64,000 bases of DNA from Gongronella butleri (taxonomy: Eukaryota > Mucoromycota > Mucoromycetes > Mucorales > Cunninghamellaceae), in the NCBI GenBank assembly GCA_025201375.1, contig JAIWZP010000001.1, positions 1,226,501 to 1,290,500 of the forward strand, given 5' to 3'. This document shows positions 22,679-32,434 of this stretch, in pieces; position 1 is the stretch's first letter, and every line of letters starts with the position of its first letter. The translations under genes and the position numbers were made by a program. The notes beneath the pieces were generated by a model, which saw only the letters and a list, made by a program, of their open reading frames with translations, did no database searches and was not told where the DNA came from.

Positions 22679-24800
22679 TATCATCATCTCATCCCAAAAA
22701 AGACATACAGTATTTAAAGATCATGAAAAAAAGCGAGTTTTTATTTTTAAAAGGCGTTTTTATTGTTGAAAAATGAAAAAAATGAACAAGAGCCAACCCT
22801 TTAGCCGTCTTTCGACGTTGCCCGGGCACGACCGCGTGGAGGCGGTTGGCATTACGCGCCCGCTTCGTCTTTTTTTACAGGAAAAGAGAAGCCCTCCGTC
22901 GAGGGGAACAAAAAAACCGTTCTGCGTTTACAGTGGAACGCATGGAGTTGGTGCTCCAGAGCGAATCGGCCACAGCACTTTGTCTTCATCTTTTTGCGTC
23001 AAAAAGAGTAGGCCGTCGGAAGATAGCGAACAAAAAACGTTTCGCAGTGTTTTAACGTGGATGCATGGAGTTTTTCCAGAGACGACTCGCCACCTTTTTC
23101 TTTTTTTTTACGAAAAAAGACGCACCCCCGTCGAGGTGGACGCAAAAAAACGCTTCTGCAGTACTTTAACAACGTGGATGCATGGAGGAGTTCTCCAGAG
23201 ACGAGTCGCCACAAAGAGGCAAAAAGAGGAGGCAAGGCAAGACAAGAGGCAAGGCAAGAGACAAGGCAAGAAGCGGCGAGGAGGAGAAGACAATAGGAAG
23301 AGGGCAAGCAAAGAGCAAGACAAGAAGAAGCAAAAAGCAAAACAGGCAAGCAGGCAAGAGCAGCAAGGCAAAAGTAACAGGCAAAAAGTGAGGCGAGAGA
23401 CTACAAGGCGAGAGCGACAAGGCGAGAGCAAGACAAGATGATAGAGACAACAAGTTGCCTTGCTGCTCTTGTCTATCTTGCTTGCTCTTGCCTCCTCCTC
23501 TTGCCTTGCTCTCGTCGCCTGACACTTTGTTGCCTCACTTTTGCCTGGCTGCCCTTGTCGCTGCGTTACCTCTTGCCTCTTGCTTCTTCTTGTCTTACTC
23601 TTGCTCGTCGCCCTCTTCCTATTGTCTTCTCCTCCTCGTCGCTTCTTGCCTTGCCTCTTGTTGTCTCGCCTCTTGTCCTGCCTTGCCTTGCCTCTTCTTG
23701 CCTCTTACCTACAGTATACTTACCTTGTTGTCCTGGTGCTTGGTCGTCGTCTTGGGCCTTGATCTTGCATCCACTCCGTTGCTCTTGAGGCAACAACCTA
23801 AAAGAAAAAAAAAGATGAAGAAAAAAAAAAGAAAAACGGCCGTTGCCTCAGAAAAAAACAATCGGATGAAAAAAAGCTGGAATGTGATTGGCTGATGTGA
23901 AACAGCCCTTTCCATTTTAGGGTGGGGGTCAATTTTTTTTCAAAAAAAATCGCGCGGCGGTGTCTGAAACGCGGGGGTGTCGCGGTCTGGCAAGAAAAAA
24001 AGCCCCCGGCGGGACATGAAAAAAAATTGCTCCAGCCAATAAGGAGATCGCTTTCCCCGCCAGCCTTTTATCTGGAGCAGCGCCCGTTTTTGCTTTCTTT
24101 TTTTTTCTTCCTTCTTTTTTCTTTGTGGCGACTCGTCTCTGGCTACAGTATCTCCATGCATCCACATTAAAACACTACAGAAGTGTTTTTTGCGTTCACC
24201 TCGACGGAGGTCTACTCTTTTTTCGTAAAAAAAGAGAAGCCGTGGCGACTCTTGTCTGGAACAACTCCATGCACCCACGATTAAAACACTGCAAAGCGTT
24301 TTTTTTGTTCGCCTCGCCGGGGCCTTCTCTTTTGGCGCAAAAAAAGACGAAGAAATGTGGCGACTCATCTCTGGAACAACTCCACGTCCAGACGTTAAAA
24401 CACTGCAAGGCGTTTTTCTGTTCACCTCGACGGAGAACTTCTCTTTTTTCGCAAAAAAAGATGAAAGCGACATTTTTTTTGCTCTCGACGGAGAGCTTGT
24501 TTTCTGTCGTAAAAGAAAAAACAAGAGTTTTACTGGTCCCCTTGACCAAGGGCATCTCTTTTCTCGCAAAAAAAAGACGATCCTTTTTCTCTTCCCCTCG
24601 ACGGAGGGCTTCTCTTTTTTGGCAAAAAGACGAAGCGGGCTCGCAAGCCAGCCGCCTCCACGCGGTCGAGCCCGGGCAACGTCGTCAAATAAAAGACGGC
24701 TAAAGGGTTGGCTTTTGCACTTTTAATAAAAATCACTTTTTGCTCCTTAATCATCATCGTCTTCTTTTCATTGTCTTTTACGAGTGGGTGGTGGAGAGGC
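22679..24800 (+). mobile_element. Foldback-like element, left arm of large inverted repeat
   Basis: The sequence from about 22679 to 24800 is the reverse complement of about 27715 down to 25750; compared stretches near the outer end are nearly identical. The arm is itself palindromic at its ends: AGCCAACCCTTTAGCCGTCTT at about 22791 recurs inverted at about 24688-24707, with CGCGTGGAGGCGG and CCCTCCGTCGAGGGGAA following in the same order. Inside the ends are tandem units of about 117 bp with GTGGCGACTCGTCTCTGG, CTCCATGCATCCACGTT and CCTCGACGGAGG (starts near 24126, 24241, 24358). The centre (about 23205-23735) switches from a purine-rich AGGCAAG tract to a pyrimidine-rich tract. No transposase is visible. 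The architecture resembles foldback (FB-type) elements. Confidence 0.75.
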
Positions 24801-25084
24801 GCCTCTCTTTGGCGGTGGTGTGAGTGAAGGGAGCGGCCTGGTGAAAAAAAGCTGGCACAAATCACCAGAAAAAGCCAATGCGTGAAAAGGGGCTTCCTTT
24901 TTGAGCGGGGTTTCATCCGATTGTTTTTTTCTGGGGCGACGGCCGTTTTTATTTTCTTCTTCTTCTTCTTGCTTCTTTTTTTCTTTGCCTCGTTGTTGAT
25001 CACTCAAAGTGCTTTCAGGTGCACGTGCATTGACGTGAACAACTCTGCTCAAAGGACCAAGACTGCCAGAGTGCATCTTCAACG

Positions 25085-25190
25085 ACGCTCAAAATTTTTG
25101 GTGTTGGGTGTCCATTTTTTTAAACAAGTTTTGAAAACGAGGTGGTGGGTGTCCATTTTTAACAAGTTTTGAAAATCGTGGTGGGTGTGC
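25085..25190 (+). repeat. Short tandem duplication in the inverted-repeat spacer
   Basis: GTGGGTGTCCATTTTTAACA and AAGTTTTGAAAA recur two to three times with a spacing of about 50 bp, the copies being slightly diverged. Confidence 0.7.
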
Positions 25191-25491
25191 CAGCAAAAGT
25201 AGTCGCCGTTCCAGGCTGGGATTCTCGCGCGCACCGGGAAGTCGATTCTGGCAAGTGAATCCTTCCTCAGGAAGGAACTCACTCAGTGGCATGGTGGTCG
25301 CTTGAGTCCGATGGCTCTCTTCCGACCAAGGATGGGTAAGTTTGGTGCGCGCGATGGGCATGCACGTCAATCGCCTCCTCGTGGCCATGCCTGGAAACGT
25401 TCATCTGAACGGCTAAGGATTGACAACTCTTGAAAATCAATAAAAAACCTTTTTTCGCTTAAATCGGATGGGAGGCAATGGATGACTTGAA

Positions 25492-25546
25492 ACCAAAAAA
25501 AAGCAATGCGTAGTGAAAATCGATTTTCACGCATTGATTTTTTTGG
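25492..25546. repeat. Near-perfect short palindrome (hairpin)
   Basis: ACCAAAAAAAAGCAATGCG on the left pairs with CGCATTGATTTTTTTGGT on the right, around the self-complementary core GTGAAAATCGATTTTCAC. The stem would be about 25 bp with almost no loop. It sits in the spacer between the two foldback arms. There is no adjacent ORF, so a transcription terminator role is not supported. Confidence 0.8.
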
Positions 25547-25749
25547 TCTTTTGCCAGCTTTTTTTTCAAGCTTTTATTTTTTTCAACACCACCACCACGA
25601 CCAAAGAGAGGCACCACCCCTCCACTCTTTCTTAAAAGATAAAAAAGATTATTTTTATTAAAAGGGTGTTTTACGCATTGACTTTTCTCGTTTTGTGCCA
25701 GCAGGCAGCTTTTATCAGCAGATCACTCCTCCCTTTTCTTACATCAACT

Positions 25750-27715
25750 CCAAAGAGAGGCGCCTTTCAACCCACTCGTAAAAGTCAATGAAAAGAAGAC
25801 GATGATGATTAAGGAGCAAAAAGCGATTTTTATTATAAGTGCAAAAAGCCAACCCTTTAGCCGTCTTTTGACGTTGCCCGGGCTCGACCGCGTGGAGGCG
25901 GCTGGCTTGCGAGCCCGCTTCGTCTTTTTGCCAAAAAAGAGAAGCCCTCCGTCTTTTTGCCAAAAAAGAGAAGCCCTCCGTCGAGGGGAAGAGAAAAAGG
26001 ATCGTCTTTTTTTGCGAGAAAAAAAATGCCCTTGGTCAAGGGGACCAGTAAAAATCTTGTTTTTTCTTTTATATACGACAAAAAACAAGCTCTCCGTCGA
26101 GAGCAAAAGAATGTCGCTTTCATCTTTTTTTGCGAAAAAAGAGAAGCCCTCCGTCGAGGTGAACAGAAAAACGCTTTGCAGTGTTTTAACGTGGATGCGT
26201 GGAGTTGTTCCAGAGACGAGTCGCCACATTTCTTCGTCTTTTTTGCGCCATAAGAGAAGCCCCCGGCGAGGCGAACAAAAGAAAAAAAGAAAGCAAAAAC
26301 GGGCGCTGCTCCAGATAAAAGGCTGGCTGGTGGGGAAAGCGATCTCCTTATTGGCTGAAGCAATATTTTTTCATGTCCCGCCGGGGACTTTTTTTCTTGC
26401 CAGACCGCGACACCCCCGCGTTTCAAACACCGCCGCGCGATTTTTTTTGAAAAAAAATTTGACCCCCACCCTAAAATGGAAAGGGCTGTTTCACATCAGC
26501 CAATCACATTCCAGCTTTTTTTCATCCGATTTTTTTTTTCTGGGGCAACAACGGCCGTTTTTCTTTTTTTTCTTCATCTTTTTTTCTTTTAGGTTGTTGC
26601 CTCAAGAGCAACGGAGTAGATGCAAGATCAAGGCCCAAGACGACGACCAAGCAAGCAAGACCAGGACAAGGTAAGTATAGGTAAGAGGCAAGAAGAGGCA
26701 AGGCAAGGCAGGACAAGAGGCGAGACAGGCAAGAGGCAAGGCAAGAAGCGACGAGGAGGAGAAGACAATAGGAAGAGGGCGAGCAAGAGCAAGACAAGAA
26801 GAAGCAAGAGGCAAGAGGTAACGCAGCGACAAGGGCAGCCAGGCAAAAGTGAGGCAACAAAGTGTCAGGCGACGAGAGCAAGGCAAGAGGAGGAGGCAAG
26901 AGCAAGCAAGACAAGAGCAGCAAGGCAACTTGTTGTCTCTATCTTGTCTTGCTCTCGCCTTGTCGCTCTCGCCTTGTAGTCTCGCTCTCGCCTCACTTTT
27001 TGCCTGTTACTTTTGCCTTGCTGCTCATGCCTGCTTGCCTGTTTTGCTTTTTGCTTCTTCTTGTCTTGCTCTTTGCTTGCCCTCTTCCTATTGTCTTCTC
27101 CTCCTCGCCGCTTCTTGCCTTGTCTCTTGCCTTGCCTCTTGTCTTGCCTTGCCTCCTCTTTTTGCCTCTTTGTGGCGACTCGTCTCTGGAGAACTCCTCC
27201 ATGCATCCACGTTGTTAAAGTACTGCAGAAGCGTTTTTTTGCGTCCACCTCGACGGGGGTGCGTCTTTTTTCGTAAAAAAAAAGAAAAAGGTGGCGAGTC
27301 GTCTCTGGAAAAACTCCATGCATCCACGTTAAAACACTGCGAAACGTTTTTTGTTCGCCATCTTCCGACGGCCTACTCTTTTTGACGCAAAAAGATGAAG
27401 ACAAAGTGCTGTGGCCGATTCGCTCTGGAGCACCAACTCCATGCGTTCCACTGTAAACGCAGAACGGTTTTTTTGTTCCCCTCGACGGAGGGCTTCTCTT
27501 TTCCTGTAAAAAAAGACGAAGCGGGCGCGCAATGCCAACCGCCTCCACGCGGTCGTGCCCGGGCAACGTCGAAAGACGGCTAAAGGGTTGGCTCTTATTC
27601 ATTTTTTTTCATTTTTTTCAACAATAAAAAAACGCCTTTTAAAAATAAAAACTCGCTTTTTTCATGATCTTTAAAATGTCTTTTTTTGCTTGGTGGGGAT
27701 AAGATGATCAAGGCA
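25750..27715 (-). mobile_element. Foldback-like element, right arm of large inverted repeat
   Basis: Mirror copy of the left arm. Its inner side carries only one of the 117-bp units (about 26110-26240), where the left arm has three; the outer side keeps three (near 27172, 27291, 27411). Purine-rich (about 26640-26930) and pyrimidine-rich (about 26935-27170) halves meet in the centre. At 26678-26679 it has TA where the left arm has TACAGTA (23710-23716). Right-end homology fades at about 27715. Confidence 0.75.
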
Positions 27716-28104
27716 AACCGTGAAAGATGTGAATGCTCAAGCGAGTGATGGCGCCGCGCGACGACGGCCAGCGCCAGGATGACCACCTGTTGTGTTGCAC
27801 GCACGCCGCCGTGATGCCGATTCCACAAACGTGAATCAGAACAACAAAAAGCGACACTTTTTGGGCTTTTGAAAGGCTTTTTTTGCCTCACTCCTCTGTT
27901 GCTTGTTTCATGATGGCCTTCTTCAGGTCTTGGATTGCGCTTTAAATAAGTCTTATTTTCGACTCAAGAAAGGGTACAGATGTACTGTACAGTATGTCAA
28001 CGAAAAGAGCCTGAATGTTGGTTGTTGTTGAAACTTGAAACACACACCATCAAAAAGCTTGCGCATCGCTGCGCACGAGGACGTGGCTGATCAATGAAAA
28101 AGGG

Positions 28105-28181
28105 AAATTTTTGGCATTTTTTTTTTCAACGCATGATGATGGTAAATTTTTGGCATTTTTTTTTCAACGCATGATGATGGT
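28105..28181 (+). repeat. Direct tandem duplication, about 38-bp unit
   Basis: AAATTTTTGGCATTTTTT followed by TCAACGCATGATGATGGT occurs twice in direct succession; the copies differ only in T-run length. Confidence 0.9.
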
Positions 28182-28189
28182 TCGCGTCA

Positions 28190-28510
28190 CAGACAATTTG
28201 CACGCTCCTCGACCGCGTCAAATTCATGCAGCGTCATGGCTGTATTTGTTGTCAGTACGCTTTGCACCAACATGTTGAGCAAATCAAGAAAATTGCTCTA
28301 TCTTGTCAACGAACGGATGGATCATGCCCCACTTGCGCATTTTCTGTGGATTCTCCATTCCCTCTTCCTTGTGGGTGAATTTGCTGTCCTTTAGGAGACC
28401 ACGGGTTTCGATTTTAATTCTGTGATCTCATGACGGGCTCAATTTTGATGTTTGAGTGACGCGCGTCAATGCATGAGCTCATGACAGCTTGTCCATTGGC
28501 GTTTTCAACT
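28190..28510 (+). repeat. Dispersed repeat family 1, decayed copy D
   Basis: Weak but ordered similarity to copies A-C: a CTGTGGATTCTCCATTCCCT stretch in the position of the TTCCGTGGTTTCTCCCTG block, then GAGACCACGGGTTTCGATTTT, CTCAATTTTGATGTTTGAGT and GACGCGCGTCAATGCAT. Identity is low, so the assignment is tentative. Confidence 0.45.
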
Positions 28511-28867
28511 TGCTAATTCACATTTGGGTGCGTTTCAGAGCGCATTATGTGCCTATGATATCTTGCGAGTGGCATGGATTTAAAACATAAAAAAATCGGC
28601 ATCAAACAGTGGAATTGACCCTAGTTACTCCCCTTGAGACGTTTTCTTTCATGAAACGATCCCGCGAAAAAAATGCCAAACATGTTTTAATCACGACAGA
28701 AAAGAATTGAATGCAGTGGTGAGAAGAAGCAGGAAAAAAAAAGAGGGGTAACAAAAATGCACAAACAGGTCATATACACACGGATGGGGATGAAAAAAAA
28801 AGCGAGAAACACGTGCAAGCAAGAATCAAGAAGGGGTAAAAATACACGATGCAAGATGAATCATGAT

Positions 28868-30145
28868 TCAAGATTTGGCACGCAATTCGTACTTGTCGTC
28901 GTCATGGCCATCCAAATCGTCCAATTCGTCGTCGTCAATGGTGAATGCGGATGCTGGCGCGTCCTGTGCATGCGCAAGCAGTGGTGCCTCGTCCTCGGAC
29001 GTTTTGCGTCTCAATTGGCGCACAGGAGCCGCGTCATGATGATGTGCGGTGGCTGCTGCGCCGCCGCCAGGGCTGCCGTCAAGGTCCGATCGTTCCATCA
29101 GCAGCGTATCCGTGTCCTCCTCATCGTCATGGTGCCGCAGGCGGATTGGCTTTTTGTCGCTGTGCTTGACAATCGTGTCAATGATCCAGAACTGAATGAT
29201 GTTCATCACCAAAGGAAATCTAGGGCCAAAAAAAAAAAAACAGAAAAAAAAAAGATTAGCCACGCGAACATTCATTTTTTTTCTTGATCTTTGGTGCTTT
29301 ACATGAGCATGACAAATGCAACCTGCAGCTTATAGTCGGACGAGGTCCATCCGAGCATCCAATAGCCGACGCTCTCAAGCCAGGGGCATAGACGGAAGAT
29401 CAATACGACCACCATCTTCATGAGCATCAAACTGAGGGTATAGACGGCAAGCTGCTTGAGCCATGGCTTCATCTGCTGCGACAGCGGCGGGTCGCCATAC
29501 ACACCGGATCGGAACCCTGGCCATTGCAGCCACTGATCCGTCAAGTACCGGAAGCTGAGCAAAAACACCCATAAAATCGCCACGCCCACCGTGCAATCCA
29601 CCAAAATATTCAACAAGTACCTAGCCAAAGCGCGTAAAGAAAAGAATCAGCCCCAATTCGATGGTCCATGTCGTGAAAATGCGCCGTTGTTTGCCAATTT
29701 TGCCCGTTTTTTAAAAGATATCTTACCAAACGCACGGATTCGACACTTGACCTTCGTCGGGCGGATTACCAAAAAAGTACGCAGCAACCACGTTGAGCGA
29801 GTGAATCAGGATGGAGCCGACCAATTGCTTGGAAACGTCCAGGGACCTGGCGAAAACAATGATAAAAAAGAAAAAAAAGGAGAAAAAAATGCTCATTGGG
29901 CGCTGGTTCTTCGGCTTGGCGTGCGGGTATGCGTGGAAAGGGGGAGGGCAAAGAGGCGCAGAAGTTTTTTTTTACCATATTCGCAGTGGCCGTCTTGGCT
30001 TTTCCCGGTGGCGCTTGATGAGCAGCGTCGAAAAGGCGACAGCTGCCAGGCACAGCTGAATAAAAATGGCAAACGAGTCCATAAGACGACACTGGCCAGG
30101 CTGCGTCGTGGGGTCGTCTGGGCCGCGCTTCAAAAAAAAGAGCAT
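28868..30145 (-). CDS. STIMATE (TMEM110)-family multi-pass membrane protein
   Basis: Four exons (30145-29976, 29846-29727, 29620-29303, 29219-28868) give 319 residues with matching phases. Family hallmarks: CRLMDSFAIFIQ first helix, KRHREKPRRPLRIW, SLDVSKQLVGSILIHSLNV, the NPCVWYLLN motif across an exon junction, SGVYGDPP, and VMLMIFPLVMNIIQFWIID before the cytosolic tail. About five hydrophobic helices are visible, followed by an acidic, His-containing C-terminal tail. In animals STIMATE is an ER protein that helps STIM1 at ER-plasma-membrane contacts; fungal members are annotated as vacuolar/ER membrane proteins of unclear role. The start is uncertain: the ATG at 30145 precedes a possible acceptor (TTTTTTGAAG), so an upstream first exon is possible. 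REV1 is divergent, 359 bp away. Confidence 0.85.
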
Positions 30146-30504
30146 AGCAATGAAAATGAAGAAAAAAAAGACGTAAGAACAGAAAAGAAAGGCAAAAAGA
30201 CCAAAAAACCAAAAAACCAAAAAAAAAAAAAGCCCCGTGGCAAAAGGGACCAGCTTTTTATAAACGGACCCCCCTCCGCAAATGATTCGACACGGCAAAA
30301 AGTCCGCAAGCATTCGCTTTGATCCCGTGGATCCGCAGCGCTGAATTGCTGGCGAAAAAGCACACGCGTGACCCACACATAATTCGGCGTCCGCAGGGGC
30401 CAACTTTTTTTTTTTTCTTTCTTTTAGTCATTGTCTTTTTTTATACAAATATTTTATTCCAAGAGCTTGTCTATTATTGAGTGTCTCTTTTTTTTCCGGC
30501 AGCC
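30146..30504. promoter_or_regulatory. Intergenic spacer between divergent STIMATE-like gene and REV1
   Basis: A 359-bp spacer that must contain both promoters. It has A- and T-rich runs (30215-30232, 30402-30424) but no motif I can name. It may also hold a first exon of the STIMATE-like gene. Confidence 0.5.
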
Positions 30505-32396
30505 ATGGACGATGAGACCGATCCGTACGGGGCCATCAACTTTGGCGAGTTCCGGCAATACATGCAGAACAAGCAAGCCAAGTTGAAAGAGCAAGAAGAC
30601 GCCGTGTATGCCACGATCGTCCACTCTTTCGCCTCGCTCACCCCCCTTTTTTTTTCTTTTTTTTTTGAAGGCGCCAGGAGGGCGATCCAGAGACGCTGCC
30701 GCTCTTCCAGGGTCTCTCCATCTACGTCAACGGCTACACGGAGCCGCCACTCAGCGAGCTGCGCCGCCTGATCGTCCAGCATTCCGGCGACTACCAGCAC
30801 TATTGTAAAAACAGCCGCGTTTCCACCAAAAAAAAAAAAAAAAAAAAAAAAAAAGCACTCAATTGGGGTCCCTTTTGTATAGTGAAAAAGTCGCATGTTA
30901 CACACATCATTGCCACAACGCTCACGAATGCCAAGATGAACGAATTCAGGCAAGTTCACGCGCGCTTTGAGGTCGCGTCAGCTCACGCGACACATCGACT
31001 CGCGTCTTTTTTTTCCATTTTTGATTCAGAGCATACAAAGTGGTCAAGCCAGCATGGCTCACCGAGTCAATTGCAGCGGGCAAGGTGCTGCCGTGGACGT
31101 CTTATCGCGTGATTCGGGCAAATCAAGGGCAAAGCGAGCTGCCTTTTAGGATGATTGACAAGGGCAAGGAGCGCATGACCGACGCAGACCCGCAGCAACA
31201 GCCATTGGTGGCGCAGCAGACGTCGTTGCCAGCACAAGGTTGCGAATTGGCCGCAAAGGAGCCGCTGTCGGATGAGGATGACGAATTGCCGTCTGGAGAG
31301 ATGCTTAATCAGCAATTGATGTCGAGCGATTGGGCTCGCCAGCACTCAAGCATGCAGCCTGACTTTGTGAAGCGGTATTTTCAGACATCACGCCTTCATT
31401 ACCTGTCCACGTGGAAGGCCGAGCTCAAGGATATCGTGAGGCAGGCGCGTGTCGACGCCGAAAAAGCAGCATCGTCACTGGCACATTCCCCATCGTCCGT
31501 CCACTCGTCTCCTACACATAGAATCATCATGCACATTGATTTCGACTGCTTCTTCGCCTCTGTTGGCACGCGCGACCGGCCAGAACTCGCAGGAAAACCC
31601 GTATGTACCCTTAAAAAAGCCAAAATCGCGTCCGTATCCGCCTCAAATATTCATTTTTACCTCTTTTCAAAAGGTCGCTGTCGCTCACGGCAAGGGTCAC
31701 CATGAGAATTCGTCCAGTGACATTGGTAAGTGTCTAGTTTGAATTAAGGTCAACGCGTCATTTCATGTTTTTTTTTCTTTTTCTTCTTTTTTTAGCATCT
31801 TGCAATTACATTGCACGCTCGTTTGGCGTTTGCAATGGCATGCGGTAAGAAAAAAATAGAATGCGTCCTTTTGGGCACAAAAAAAATGCTCATTGCTCTT
31901 CATTTAGCGTGGGTTCCGCCAAGCAAAAGTGCCCTGAGCTCAAAACAATTCCGTAAGAAGCGCGCACTGGACGTTTTGATAGACATTTTCATGCACTCAT
32001 GTCGCATTTTTCACAAAAGATACGAATTTGAGAAGTATCGGTCAGTGTCCGAGACGCTTTACAATGTAAGTGTCCCCCTTATTTTCTTTTTTCCTTTTTT
32101 TACGCGCATTTTTTCCCACGCACCCGCGTCACACGCTCCCCCACAGCCCGAAATTTATTCAATTCCGAGCTCACGTCATCATTTTTGTCATTTTCCAAGA
32201 TTCTCTTCCAATATACCCACGAGATCCAGGCTGTGAGCGTAGATGAAGCGCTTGTTGACGTGAGCACGTTGATTGTGCACCCGCAGCTTGGTGAAGAACA
32301 AGCGCTCGCTGATCGTCTCCGTGCCCAGATCAAGGAACAAACAGGCTGCGATGTCAGCATTGGCATGGGACCCAATATCCTTATGGCAAGGTACCA

Positions 32397-32434
<38 letters not shown>

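Larger units (their letters stand above)
22368..28867. other. Gene-free interval dominated by a large inverted repeat
   Basis: Apart from the 3' flank of the USP-like gene, this 6.5-kb stretch is occupied by the inverted repeat at 22679-27715 and its spacer, short tandem duplications (25085-25190, 28105-28181), a strong hairpin (25492-25546), a double TACTGTA/TACAGTA site at 27983-27994 and a decayed family 1 copy (28190-28510). Open frames inside the arms follow Lys/Arg- or Leu/Ser-rich low complexity and are not called genes. Confidence 0.75.

Noticed and set aside
22773..23441. Open frame of 222 residues in the left foldback arm, with a near-identical one on the minus strand at 26865-27602
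   Set aside because: The translation is made of the tandem 117-bp units and a Lys/Arg/Gln run from AGGCAAG repeats. It is duplicated because the DNA is an inverted repeat, and several other frames are equally open.
22679..27715. CRISPR-like interpretation of the regular 117-bp units
   Set aside because: The sequence is eukaryotic, the units are contiguous tandem repeats without unique spacers, and there are no cas genes.
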